Shown in pieces: positions 5,606-12,835 of a stretch of DNA of 14,007 nt (the first letter of the stretch is position 1; the number at the start of each line of letters is the position of its first letter). The notes under the pieces are model-generated. The model ran no database searches, was not told the DNA's origin, and worked only from the letters and a program-made list of their open reading frames with translations. The stretch lies in assembly GCA_958435545.1 (NCBI GenBank), contig CAUBGU010000040.1, forward strand, positions 1 through 14,007, given 5' to 3'. This DNA is from an uncultured Collinsella sp. GTDB lineage: Bacteria; Actinomycetota; Coriobacteriia; Coriobacteriales; Coriobacteriaceae. A program made the position numbers and the translations under genes.

Positions 5606-5902
5606 ATGCTCACGGAAATCATCAGCAAGACCGTCGCGGACAAGACGGTGGACAGCATCCTGAGGCGCATCGAGCGCGCCGTCCCCGTGCCCGAGCCGGG
5701 CGACGGCGGCTTCGACGCCGCCATGCGCCAGGCGTTCAACATGGGGGCCGCCTGCATGGCCGCGCAAATCAAGAACGGCCCCGTGCCCACCAAGCGCATC
5801 GCGCTCATGGGCGAGGTGGCCCGCGTGGCGTGCCGCGCCCGCCTGGTGGGCATGGAGTGCCGCGTGGTCGTAGACGAGGAGGCCCGCGCATGCAATCGCT
5901 AG
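5606..5902 (+). CDS. Hypothetical phage protein
   Basis: 98 residues, family not recognised, predicted mostly helical with a hydrophobic middle (QAFNMGAACMAAQIKNG) that is too polar for a membrane helix. Start ATG at 5606 after AGGAG. It overlaps the ParB-like gene by 13 bp, so the two are likely translated together, and it may assist that protein. Confidence 0.75.
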   Translation: MLTEIISKTVADKTVDSILRRIERAVPVPEPGDGGFDAAMRQAFNMGAACMAAQIKNGPVPTKRIALMGEVARVACRARLVGMECRVVVDEEARACNR

Positions 5903-7173
5903 AGGAGGTCGCGATCTGCGACGTGTACCCCTACGAGCGCGCCGACGGCGAGCCGATGAACCCGCGCGACTTCACCACCAGGGAGAGCGCCGAGCACATC
6001 GCGGGCCTGGCCGCGCAGTTCAAGGCCAACCGCCTCAACCCCGGCCAGCCCGTCATGAAGCCCATCCTGTACAAGGAGGGCGGCATCTACTGGATCATCG
6101 ACGGCGAGTGCCGCGTGCGCGCCATGAGGGCCATCGGCACCGAGCGGTTCCTGGCCGAGGTCTACGACGACCTGGACGACGCCGAGCTGGCGCGCGTGGA
6201 GGCCGCCAAGGCCATGGTGGAGACCGACGCCAAGCTGGGGCTGACCGCCGAGGAGAAGTCGCGCGGCGTGCAGACCATGCTGGCGCTCGACATTCCCGAC
6301 GAGGAGGTGGCCGTGGCCGCCCGCACCGACGCGGGCACCGTGGCCAAGGCGCGCCGCGCCGCCCGCAGGGTGCAGGACGCCGCCTACGACATGACGCTCG
6401 ACCGCCTGGCCGCCATCGCCGAGTTCGAGGGCGACGACGAGGCCGTGGCCGAGCTGCGCGACTGCAAGCAGTCCGAATGGCAGCGCGTGTACGCGGGCCT
6501 GAAGGCCGAGGCCGAGCAGAGGCGCAACCGCGCCGAGGTGGTGGCGGTGCTTGCCGACGCGGGCGTCGAGTTCGTCGACGAATGCCCCGAGGGCTTCGCC
6601 GCATGCCGCACGTTTTCCGACTACCGCCCCGACCTGGCGGCGCTGGACGCCTACGTGGCCGACAACGCGGGCGCGGGGCTTCTGGCCGAGGAGACGCCGT
6701 TCGGCGTGACCCTGCTGGCGCCGGTGGCCGAGGGGGCCGACGAGGCCGCACAGGCCGCAGCCCAGCGCAAGGCCGACTTCCAGGCCGCCTACGAGGACGG
6801 CGCGAAGGCCCGCCGCGAATGGCTTGCCGCCCACGCGGGCGACCTCAAGTCGATGCGCCGCACGGCTCTGGCGCTGACCGCGTTCGCCATGGAGGCCGGG
6901 GCCGTGGAATCGTTCGAGGAGCTGCTGGGCCGACCCATCGACCGCACGCCCACCGAGCTGGCCGTGGCCATGGGCTGGCGGGCAGCGTGGAACATGAGCG
7001 GCTGGACGGCCTGGAGCCTCATGGAAGGCGGCAGCTCCGTGTACCTCAACCGAGCGACGGTCGAGAACGTGACCATCATCTACGAGGCCATGAAGGCCGA
7101 CGGCTACGAGCCGAACGCGGCCGAGACGGAAACCTACGAGGCGTGCATGGCGCGCCTGGGAAGCGAGGAGTAA
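5890..7173 (+). CDS. ParB-like nuclease-domain protein
   Basis: 427 residues. The N-terminal ParB/Sulfiredoxin-like fold is recognised by FKANRLNPGQPVMKPILYK (45-62) and IIDGECRVRAMRAIGTERF (69-87), the equivalent of the ParB GERRxRA box, here GECRVRA (72-78). It is followed by a helical region resembling the ParB HTH part (about 115-165: LTAEEKSRGVQTMLAL, VAVAARTDAGTVAKARRAARR) and a long, acidic, Ala-rich C-terminal part of about 250 residues. No ParA gene is adjacent, so plasmid-style partition is unlikely; phage ParB-like proteins in recombination modules may instead be DNA-binding or nuclease proteins. The ATG at 5890 follows GAGGAGG. The stop is directly followed by the DUF1351 gene. 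Confidence 0.85.
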   Translation: MQSLEEVAICDVYPYERADGEPMNPRDFTTRESAEHIAGLAAQFKANRLNPGQPVMKPILYKEGGIYWIIDGECRVRAMRAIGTERFLAEVYDDLDDAELARVEAAKAMVETDAKLGLTAEEKSRGVQTMLALDIPDEEVAVAARTDAGTVAKARRAARRVQDAAYDMTLDRLAAIAEFEGDDEAVAELRDCKQSEWQRVYAGLKAEAEQRRNRAEVVAVLADAGVEFVDECPEGFAACRTFSDYRPDLAALDAYVADNAGAGLLAEETPFGVTLLAPVAEGADEAAQAAAQRKADFQAAYEDGAKARREWLAAHAGDLKSMRRTALALTAFAMEAGAVESFEELLGRPIDRTPTELAVAMGWRAAWNMSGWTAWSLMEGGSSVYLNRATVENVTIIYEAMKADGYEPNAAETETYEACMARLGSEE

Positions 7174-8184
7174 ATGAGCGAAGCAGTTGAGGCCGAGATC
7201 ATCGAGCCCGAGGAGGCGTCAGAGCTGACCGTGGCGTACTCCCCCGCCGTGATCGAGGCCAACTTCGACGCCCTGGAGGCGCACGTGCGCAGGCTGGTGG
7301 CCGACTACGAGGGCGCGACCTACGACATGGGCAAGGACGAGAACGTGAAGGCCGCCAAGCGCGACCGCGCCTACCTCAACGGCATCGCCAAGGAGATAGA
7401 CGAGCGCCGCAAGGCCGTGAGCCGCGAGTACACGAAGCCCCTGGCCGCGTTCGAGGACAGGTGCAAGGCCGTGGCGGGCATCGCGAAGCAGGCAGCCGAC
7501 GGCATCAAGGCGCAGCTGGACGAGGCCGAGGAGGAGCGCCAGCTGCGCGCGTACGCCAAGCTGCGGGAGCACTACGAGGAGTTCGCCGGGCTGCTGGCCC
7601 CCGTCGTGCCCTATGAGCGTTTCCACGAGAAGCAGTGGACCAACAAGACCTTCGGCGAGGTGAAGGCATTCAAGGCCCTGGAGGCCAAGGTAGAGCGCCT
7701 GGCCCAGGACTGGGAAACCCTCAAGGCGCAGTTCCAGGGCGAGCCGTTCTACGACGAGGCCGAGCGCGAGCTGTTCGCCACCCTGGACTTGGGCGCGGCC
7801 ATAACGGCGGCGCACAAGGCCGAGGAGGAGCGCCGGCGCATCGCCGAGCTGAAGGCGGCCATGGAGCCGGAACCCGTGGAAGAGCCCGAACCCGAACCCG
7901 AAGCGGTGCCCGAGCTCGCGGAATGCCAGTCCGCAGAGTTCCCGCAGCCGCTTGAGCAGATGCCCGAGCCGCAGCCCGCGCCCATGCCCGCCCCGGTGCC
8001 GCCAGCGCCGCCCGCACCGGCACCCGTGGCCATGGCGGGCGACCCGTGGACGGTCGTGGTGCCGTGCGCCACGCGCGAGCAGATGCAGGGCGTCGCGGCG
8101 GCCCTCAAGGCGCAGGGCGTCGTGGGCACCATCATGCACGGCACGGTGGGCCAGGTTTACGAGCGAATGAACGGAGGCTACTAG
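7174..8184 (+). CDS. DUF1351 family phage recombination-module protein
   Basis: 336 residues. The region about 28-130 matches the DUF1351 pattern: an acidic N-terminus, then KAAKRDRAYLNGIAKEIDE (59-77), REYTKPLAAFE (84-94) and a long charged coiled coil. Residues 230-285 form a Glu/Pro- and then Pro/Ala-rich linker, and a compact C-terminal segment follows (289-336, PWTVVVPCATREQMQGV). DUF1351 proteins are regularly encoded just before annealing proteins in Firmicutes-type phages, as here before ERF; their biochemical role is not settled, and a nuclease-partner role is only a hypothesis. The start follows the preceding TAA directly, with GAGGAG overlapping that stop region. Confidence 0.85.
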   Translation: MSEAVEAEIIEPEEASELTVAYSPAVIEANFDALEAHVRRLVADYEGATYDMGKDENVKAAKRDRAYLNGIAKEIDERRKAVSREYTKPLAAFEDRCKAVAGIAKQAADGIKAQLDEAEEERQLRAYAKLREHYEEFAGLLAPVVPYERFHEKQWTNKTFGEVKAFKALEAKVERLAQDWETLKAQFQGEPFYDEAERELFATLDLGAAITAAHKAEEERRRIAELKAAMEPEPVEEPEPEPEAVPELAECQSAEFPQPLEQMPEPQPAPMPAPVPPAPPAPAPVAMAGDPWTVVVPCATREQMQGVAAALKAQGVVGTIMHGTVGQVYERMNGGY

Positions 8185-8185
8185 C

Positions 8186-8758
8186 ATGACCCAGGAACAG
8201 CAGTCCATCGACCTCATGGCGGCCGTTGCCCGCGTGCAGCGCGCCGTGGTGGTGCCCAAGGCCAAGTACAACGCTTTCGGCAAGTTCAGCTACCGCAGCT
8301 ACGAGGACATAGTGGCCGCGCTGAAGGAGCCGTGCGCCAAGGAGGGCCTGGCGTTCTTCATGACCGACGAGCTGGTGCAGATAGGCGACCGCTACTACGT
8401 GAAGTCCACGGCGTGCGTGTTCCCCGCCGAGGGCGGCGAGGGCCTGCTACAGGTGAGCGCCTACGCCCGCGAGGACGAGCACAAGAAGGGCTCGGACGAC
8501 GCCCAGGTGACCGGCATGGCGTCGAGCTACGCCCGCAAGTACGCGCTGTGCGGCGCGTTCGCCATCGACGGGCAGAGCGATCCCGACGCCATGGAGGAGC
8601 AGCCCGCGCCCGAGGAGAAGCAGCCGCCCGCAGACGGCCCCTTCACGGCCCACTGCCGCAGCTGCGGGGCGCGCTACCAGTTCGCCAGCATGCCGCAGTA
8701 CATGGAGTTCGTGGCCAACAGCCCGTGCTGCCCGCGCCCCGACTGGCAGGTGGAGTAG
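8186..8758 (+). CDS. ERF family single-strand annealing protein with C-terminal Cys motif
   Basis: 190 residues. ERF proteins bind single-stranded DNA and anneal complementary strands in phage recombination (P22 Erf). The ERF core is residues about 10-135, with KYNAFGKFSYRSYEDI (27-42) and DDAQVTGMASSYARKYAL (104-121) as its signatures. After an acidic linker (135-152) the protein ends in an unusual Cys segment: HCRSC (156-160) and PCC (180-182), possibly a zinc ribbon. Start ATG at 8186 with GGAGG upstream and 1 bp after the previous stop. It is followed immediately by the coiled-coil protein and SSB, the usual partners. Confidence 0.9.
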   Translation: MTQEQQSIDLMAAVARVQRAVVVPKAKYNAFGKFSYRSYEDIVAALKEPCAKEGLAFFMTDELVQIGDRYYVKSTACVFPAEGGEGLLQVSAYAREDEHKKGSDDAQVTGMASSYARKYALCGAFAIDGQSDPDAMEEQPAPEEKQPPADGPFTAHCRSCGARYQFASMPQYMEFVANSPCCPRPDWQVE

Positions 8759-9112
8759 ATGCAGGCGCTCACCGAGGAGCTGGACGAGCTGACCGACAGG
8801 CTGGAGGCCGAGCTGAAGACCTGCAAGGAGTCGGGCTGCCAGTACGCCGAGAACGAGGCCGAGTACCGCAAGGCCCTGCGCATCGCCATCCTGAACGAGC
8901 GCCAGAAGGGCACGCCAGTCACCATCATCGGCGACGTGTGCCGGGGCCAGGAGCAGATAGCGGAGGCCAAGCGCCGCCGCGACTGCTCCGAGGCCATCTA
9001 CAAGGCCTCGCAGGAGGCCATCAACGTAATCAAGCTGCGTATCCGCATGGTAGACGCGCAGATCACCCGCATCTGGAACAGCGGGGACGTAACCCAAGGA
9101 GGGTATCTATGA
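8759..9112 (+). CDS. Coiled-coil protein of the ERF-SSB module
   Basis: 117 residues, almost entirely helical. A short coiled coil (about 2-20), a central block with KGTPVTIIGDVCRGQEQI (49-66), then a long charged helix ending in VIKLRIRMVDAQITRIW. Proteins of this pattern are common between annealing protein and SSB genes in Firmicutes and Coriobacteriia phages, but I know no established function. The ATG is directly at the ERF stop (TAG-ATG) with GGAG 3-6 nt upstream; its own stop overlaps the SSB start (ATGA). Confidence 0.82.
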   Translation: MQALTEELDELTDRLEAELKTCKESGCQYAENEAEYRKALRIAILNERQKGTPVTIIGDVCRGQEQIAEAKRRRDCSEAIYKASQEAINVIKLRIRMVDAQITRIWNSGDVTQGGYL

Positions 9113-9681
9113 GCATCAACCGCGTGTGCATATCCGGCAACCTGACCCGCGACCCCGTGCTGCGCTCCACGTCTGGCGGCATGTCCGTGCTGTCCATGGG
9201 CGTGGCCGTCAACGACCGCCGCAAGAACCAGCAGACCGGGCAGTGGGAGGACTACCCGAACTTCGTGGACTGCACGCTGTTCGGCACCCGCGGCGAGAAG
9301 CTGGCGCAGTACCTCGCCAAGGGCAGCAAGGTGGCCATCGAGGGCAAGCTGCGCTACCGCAGCTGGAACGACCAGCAGACCGGCCAGAAGCGCAGCGCGC
9401 TGGAGGTCGTGGTGGACGAGCTGGAGTTCATGAGCGGCCAGCAACAGCAGCAGGGCTACGCGCCGCAGCAGTACGCGCCCCAGGCGGCCCCGCAAGCGCC
9501 GCAGGCCCGCGCGTACGGCCAGGGACGCCCCGCCCCGGCACCTGCGCCGCAGCAGCCCGCCTACGCTCCGCAGCCGGCCACCCAGCAGGCGTACGCGCCA
9601 CAGCAGCACGCGCCGCAGCAGCAGGCCATGCCGCAGCAGCAGGCCATGCCCGATCTGTACGACGAGGATATCCCGTTTTAG
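9109..9681 (+). CDS. ssb: Single-stranded DNA-binding protein
   Basis: 190-residue SSB. The OB-fold domain occupies about 1-108 (MSINRVCISGNLTRDPVLRS, VAIEGKLRYRSW), where the tetramer wraps single-stranded DNA. The tail (110-180) is disordered and rich in Gln, Ala and Pro, and it ends in the canonical acidic tip DLYDEDIPF, which recruits partner proteins in other SSBs. Start ATG at 9109 after AAGGAGGG, overlapping the previous stop. It coats DNA for ERF annealing and phage replication. Within the tail there is a perfect 18-bp tandem duplication. Confidence 0.95.
   Translation: MSINRVCISGNLTRDPVLRSTSGGMSVLSMGVAVNDRRKNQQTGQWEDYPNFVDCTLFGTRGEKLAQYLAKGSKVAIEGKLRYRSWNDQQTGQKRSALEVVVDELEFMSGQQQQQGYAPQQYAPQAAPQAPQARAYGQGRPAPAPAPQQPAYAPQPATQQAYAPQQHAPQQQAMPQQQAMPDLYDEDIPF
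9613..9648. repeat. 18-bp tandem duplication in the SSB tail
   Basis: Two perfect adjacent copies of CCGCAGCAGCAGGCCATG, encoding PQQQAM twice in the disordered tail of SSB. Length is a multiple of three, so the frame is kept. Confidence 0.85.
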
Positions 9682-9700
9682 GGAAGGCGACGGCGACACT

Positions 9701-10402
9701 ATGGGCATGGTTATACACGACGACTTCTGGGCGGCCGCGCAGGCCATGCCCGAGAAGCAGCGCGCGCCGTTCATCTACGCCATCGTCGAGTACCGGTTCA
9801 CGGGCAAGGAGCCGCAGGGCAGCCCCGCGTGGCTGCCTACCTTCCTGGTGCTCAAGGGCAGGCTCGACATGGGCGACGAGAAGAGCGAGCGCGCAAGGAA
9901 GGCGGCCAACGCCCGCTGGGGCAACAGGCCGGGGAAGGAAGACGCGGTGGACAATGCGGCGGCACGGGCGCAAGCCGATGCGCAAGCACATGCGGGAGCA
10001 TATGCGGATGCAGATGCAGTCGCACATGCGCAAGCAGATGCGGATGCACATGCAGGCGCATCGAGTTGCGGCAATGCAGAGGTTGAGGTTGAGGTTGAGT
10101 ATATAGATAACCCCTTAATCCCCTTTGACGAAATCGTGCATGCGCTCAACGAGGCAGCCGGCACCCGCTACCGCTCAAGCAGCGCCAAGACCCGCAGGCT
10201 GATACACGCCCGCTGGGCCGAGGGCTACCGCCTCCCCGACTTCCTGGCCGTCATCGACACGATGGCAGCCGAGTGGGCGGGCGACCCGAAGATGGCCAAG
10301 TACCTGCGGCCCTCCACGCTGTTCTCGCCGAAGTTCGAGGACTACGTGAACCGCGGCCCGAGGACCCGGAAGGAGGCCGACGGCTATGCCGAGTACGACT
10401 GA
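9701..10402 (+). CDS. Phage replication initiator-like protein (TIGR02220-type C-terminal domain)
   Basis: 233 residues in three parts. The N-terminal domain (about 4-75) resembles DUF6291: FWAAAQAMPEKQRAPFIYAI, then ARKAANARWGN. A linker (90-121) is made of alternating Ala-X dipeptides. The C-terminal domain (about 141-220) matches the phage C-terminal domain TIGR02220: FDEIVHALNEAAGTRYR, KTRRLIHARWAEGY, KYLRPSTLFSPKFEDYVN. Proteins with this domain are found next to helicase loaders and are thought to start phage replication, as is the DnaC-like gene here. The ribosome binding site (AAGG) is distant; ATG at 9707 is an alternative start. The linker DNA is a candidate origin. Confidence 0.85.
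   Translation: MGMVIHDDFWAAAQAMPEKQRAPFIYAIVEYRFTGKEPQGSPAWLPTFLVLKGRLDMGDEKSERARKAANARWGNRPGKEDAVDNAAARAQADAQAHAGAYADADAVAHAQADADAHAGASSCGNAEVEVEVEYIDNPLIPFDEIVHALNEAAGTRYRSSSAKTRRLIHARWAEGYRLPDFLAVIDTMAAEWAGDPKMAKYLRPSTLFSPKFEDYVNRGPRTRKEADGYAEYD
9968..10135. other. Candidate phage replication origin inside the initiator gene
   Basis: Positions 9968-10063 are 16 consecutive hexamers that all begin with GC (types GCGCAA, GCACAT, GCAGAT, GCGGAT). Within them two 18-bp blocks (9978-9995 and 10026-10043) match at 17 of 18 bases, 48 bp apart. Next come repeated GAGGTT units (10079-10096) and an AT-rich stretch (10097-10135: TATATAGATAA, CCTTAATCCCCTTTGACGAAA). Iterons followed by an AT-rich unwinding element in the middle of the initiator gene is the arrangement of lambda O. 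The origin assignment is inference. Confidence 0.55.
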
Positions 10403-11114
10403 GTGCCCCCACTGCGGGGCGCAGCTGGAGGTCCGCTACGTGGTGCTGGCTGGCCGCCGCACCTTCTGCGGCTGGAAGCCGTGCGGCTGCCCGGGTGCCG
10501 TGGCGGAGCGCGACGAGCGTTCGCGCCTTGAGGCCAGGGCCAAGGCCGAGGAGGCCGCAGCCAAACGCCGCCGGGCCTACGAGCGGGCCGGAATCAAGCC
10601 CCGCTTCATGACAGCCGCCTCCCCCATGGCCGAGGGCATTGCCGCGAAGGTTGAGCAAGGGCGCGGGGCGTACATCTGCGGCCCCGTGGGAACCGGCAAG
10701 ACCCACCTGGCGAGCGCCGTGGCGCGGCTCCTGGTGGACGGCGGCACCAGCGTGAGGGTGACCGACATGCTGGGCGTGCTGGCCGCCATCAAGGGCACCT
10801 ACGGCGGCGACGGCACCGAGGACGGCGTGCTGTCCAGGCTCTCCCGCGTGGGGTGCCTGGTGCTGGACGACCTGGGCAAGGAGTCCCCCACCGACTGGAC
10901 GCTGGGGCAGGTGTTCCGCGTCGTGAACGACAGGTACGAGAACATGAGGCCCGTGGTCGTGACCACGCAGTACGGCAAGAGCGACCTCATACGCCGCCTG
11001 GCCAAGAACGGCGATGAGGAGACGGCGGTGGCCATCGTGAGCCGCCTGTCGGAGATGTGCGACAAGTACGAGCTGCAAGGCAAGGACAGGAGGCTATCGA
11101 ATGGCAAACGTTGA
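10386..11114 (+). CDS. DnaC-like helicase loader ATPase
   Basis: 242 residues, AAA+ ATPase of the DnaC/IstB type, expected to load a replicative helicase at the origin. Walker A GPVGTGKT (99-106), Walker B CLVLDDLG (157-164), sensor-1-like VTTQYGK (192-198) and the SRL box (219-221) with the likely arginine finger are visible. The N-terminus carries a zinc-type motif CPHC (7-10) with CGWKPCGC (28-35), then a charged helix. The start ATG at 10386 lies 17 bp inside the initiator gene. No phage DnaB-type helicase is found in this window, so the host helicase is the likely partner. Confidence 0.93.
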   Translation: MPSTTECPHCGAQLEVRYVVLAGRRTFCGWKPCGCPGAVAERDERSRLEARAKAEEAAAKRRRAYERAGIKPRFMTAASPMAEGIAAKVEQGRGAYICGPVGTGKTHLASAVARLLVDGGTSVRVTDMLGVLAAIKGTYGGDGTEDGVLSRLSRVGCLVLDDLGKESPTDWTLGQVFRVVNDRYENMRPVVVTTQYGKSDLIRRLAKNGDEETAVAIVSRLSEMCDKYELQGKDRRLSNGKR

Positions 11115-11496
11115 CACGCTGCCCGAGATCCTGCGCCCCCTCATGGAGGGGCCGAGCATCGAGACGCCCAGGTGCGCCGTGTGCGGCGCGCCGTGGCCGC
11201 TCAACCGCCACCACATCGTGAGGCGCGGGGCGGGCAAGCTATTCCGCGACGGGCGCGAGGTTCCCAAGCCCACGGTGATGCTGTGCGGCAGCGGCAACGG
11301 CAGCGGCTGCCACGGGCTGGCGCACGCCAACCGGCTGCACTTCCGCTGGGTCAGGGCCGAGCAGAGGTTCAACCGCCCCGCCCCGCCGGGCTCGGGGCAC
11401 TGGGAGTACCTGCTGCTGCCGGAACCGACCAAGTACGCGGATGCCCTGGCCATGGACGGCTGGGGGCGGCTGCCGAGGGGCAGGCGGTGCATGTGA
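11101..11496 (+). CDS. HNH endonuclease-like protein
   Basis: 131 residues. HNH nucleases cut DNA with a beta-beta-alpha metal fold. Seen here: the zinc pair CAVC (25-28), the catalytic-type motif NRHHIVRRG (35-43, His37/His38), LCGSGNGSGCHG (61-72, with Cys62 and Cys70) and LAHANRLHFR (73-82). All elements of the family are present, so the domain is probably active. It overlaps the loader gene by 14 bp. Its place after the loader, and not beside a terminase gene, argues for a role in replication/recombination or host DNA processing, though phage HNH proteins near the packaging genes are commoner. Confidence 0.87.
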   Translation: MANVDTLPEILRPLMEGPSIETPRCAVCGAPWPLNRHHIVRRGAGKLFRDGREVPKPTVMLCGSGNGSGCHGLAHANRLHFRWVRAEQRFNRPAPPGSGHWEYLLLPEPTKYADALAMDGWGRLPRGRRCM

Positions 11497-11741
11497 GCGG
11501 GTACGAGCCTTCAAGCGGGTGGAACCTCCCGCCCGGGTGCTTCGAGTCCGACCCCAGGGCACCGTGGAACCGGCCCGACCCGTGGGAGGGCCGCACGTGC
11601 CGGGAGTGCCGCTTCTGCGGCCGCGTGCAGGGCGCTGGCGGCGAGGCCGTGTGCGCCCGCGACGCCATGACGGGCGGCGGCCCCGACGTGGAGGCGGTAG
11701 ACGAGACAAGCGAGGCATGCGAGTGCTTCGAGTTCGAATAG
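11493..11741 (+). CDS. Small Cys-rich (zinc-type) protein
   Basis: 82 residues from GTG at 11493, which overlaps the HNH stop as GTGA; GAGG lies upstream. A GTG two codons earlier is an alternative. Cysteines are arranged CRECRFC (36-42), C54 and CEC (76-78), suggesting one zinc site. The first 30 residues are rich in Pro, Trp and Gly. Similar small Cys proteins are frequent in Coriobacteriia phages, but no function is known to me. Confidence 0.72.
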   Translation: MSGYEPSSGWNLPPGCFESDPRAPWNRPDPWEGRTCRECRFCGRVQGAGGEAVCARDAMTGGGPDVEAVDETSEACECFEFE

Positions 11742-11752
11742 GAGACGAAACG

Positions 11753-11962
11753 ATGAAGAAGATCTACGCGGTGGCCACGGAGAGCGACGTGGTGCTGGCG
11801 TTCGAGAGCAGATCGGACGCAGACGAGTACGCAGGCGAGCACGACGGCATGGCGGTGCTGCCGGTGCCGTGCGTGGGGGCCTACGAGTACCCCAGCGAGA
11901 AGTCGGCCACCGACTGGGACCGAATTGCCGACGCTCTGCCGAAGGGAGGCGAGCAGGCATGA
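11753..11962 (+). CDS. Small hypothetical protein
   Basis: 69 residues, acidic, no Cys pairs. The N-terminal half (MKKIYAVATESDVVLAFESR, DADEYAG) looks like a short alpha/beta unit. Clear start: GGAG 8 nt before the ATG at 11753. The stop overlaps the next start as ATGA. Function unknown. Confidence 0.78.
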   Translation: MKKIYAVATESDVVLAFESRSDADEYAGEHDGMAVLPVPCVGAYEYPSEKSATDWDRIADALPKGGEQA

Positions 11963-12150
11963 GGCTGTACATGTGCGCATGCGAACGCTGCGGCAAGGAG
12001 GTGCCGGCGACCCTGGCGGGTTACGCCAAGATGGTGCTGAGGAACAGCGCGCGAATCGACGGCAAGGCAAGGGCCTTGTGCCCGGAGTGCGCCGAGAGCC
12101 TGCGGGCGTGGTTCCTCGCAGGCGCGGTGAAGCCGGAAGGAAGGGAGTAG
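11959..12150 (+). CDS. Small zinc-ribbon-like protein
   Basis: 63 residues with a Cys4 arrangement: CERC (8-11) and CPEC (41-44), separated by a helical, basic segment. A zinc ribbon or treble-clef fold is likely, with nucleic-acid or protein binding as the usual use. ATGA overlap with the preceding gene. Function unknown. Confidence 0.78.
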   Translation: MRLYMCACERCGKEVPATLAGYAKMVLRNSARIDGKARALCPECAESLRAWFLAGAVKPEGRE

Positions 12151-12152
12151 CC

Positions 12153-12647
12153 ATGGGAATCATCTGCGATACCTGCGGGCGCGATATCGACGCCCTGGGG
12201 CAGGACAACATGGGCGTAGACGCGCCGCTGTGCGAGGACTGCTGGGGCGGGCAGCAAAGCCATACGGTAGCAGTGCCGCGTCGCGAGGCTCGCAACCTGA
12301 GGTTCGAGGACGCCCGACTGCGCGAAAAGCTGGACGCCGGAACCGAAGAGACGGCCGTGCAGAACCTGCGCAAGGGCATCGAGACGGCCTACGAGGCGAG
12401 CCGCGAGCGCGCCCTGGCGCTCACGAAGCTGGACGAGTGCGAGTTGTGGCTGGGGCGCTGCGAGCTGAGGGTGACAGCGTCACCGACGCTCAAGGGCGCG
12501 GCCCAGGACGCCGCCATGCCTTGCCTCAAGGCCGAAGAGGCGCACGGTTTCGCGATGCCCGACGTGAACGTGGAGGTAACGGCCGAGGAGCTGGCCAAGA
12601 GCCTGCGCGAGGCCATGAAGCCGGCCATGCGGATGGCGGTGGAGTAG
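12153..12647 (+). CDS. Zinc-finger protein with Acb2/Tad1-like helical segment (candidate anti-defence)
   Basis: 164 residues. N-terminal Cys4 site: CDTC (5-8) and CEDC (27-30). A long helix pair follows (about 55-108), containing AVQNLRKGIETAYEASRERA and LALTKLDECELWLGRCEL. The LALTKL-x-E-x-x-x-W pattern recalls the hairpin domain of Acb2/Tad1 phage proteins, which soak up cyclic nucleotide signals of CBASS or Thoeris defence. The C-terminal part (110-164) has a hydrophobic/acidic stretch ending in an amphipathic helix. The match is from memory of a short motif, so the role is a hypothesis; the gene itself is well supported by GGGAG before the ATG and by its operon position. Confidence 0.75.
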   Translation: MGIICDTCGRDIDALGQDNMGVDAPLCEDCWGGQQSHTVAVPRREARNLRFEDARLREKLDAGTEETAVQNLRKGIETAYEASRERALALTKLDECELWLGRCELRVTASPTLKGAAQDAAMPCLKAEEAHGFAMPDVNVEVTAEELAKSLREAMKPAMRMAVE

Positions 12648-12649
12648 CC

Positions 12650-12835
12650 ATGGAGCAGCAGACCGAGAAGCCGAAGCGCCGACCCAGTATCGAGGTGCGC
12701 TGCCCGAAGTGCGGCATGCGCGAGATCTGGCACCACCTGCCCAAGGGCGGCGACCGCTGCCGCTGGTGCGGTCACCTGTTCGAGGACTTCACCTACCGCA
12801 AGGTCGGGCCGGGCGCGAAGGAGGGGACGCGATGA
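12650..12835 (+). CDS. Small zinc-ribbon protein
   Basis: 61 residues: a basic N-terminus (KPKRRPSIEVR), CPKC (18-21) and CRWC (37-40), an ordinary two-knuckle zinc ribbon in which Trp and His lie between the knuckles (EIWHHLPKGG). It starts 2 bp after the previous stop with GGAG upstream and ends in an ATGA overlap with the next gene. Nucleic-acid binding is plausible; function unknown. Confidence 0.78.
   Translation: MEQQTEKPKRRPSIEVRCPKCGMREIWHHLPKGGDRCRWCGHLFEDFTYRKVGPGAKEGTR

Noticed and set aside
5899..6834. Long minus-strand open frame opposite the ParB-like gene
   Set aside because: Low-complexity Gly/Leu/Val/His product typical of GC-rich antisense frames; the plus strand has a clear domain and ribosome binding site.
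5890..7173. Plasmid or chromosome partition function for the ParB-like protein
   Set aside because: No ParA-type ATPase or centromere-like repeats are visible nearby, and the neighbours are recombination genes.
9968..10063. Repetitive hexamer tract as a CRISPR array
   Set aside because: Units are 6 bp, contiguous and in frame with a coding sequence; there are no repeat-spacer alternations and no cas genes.
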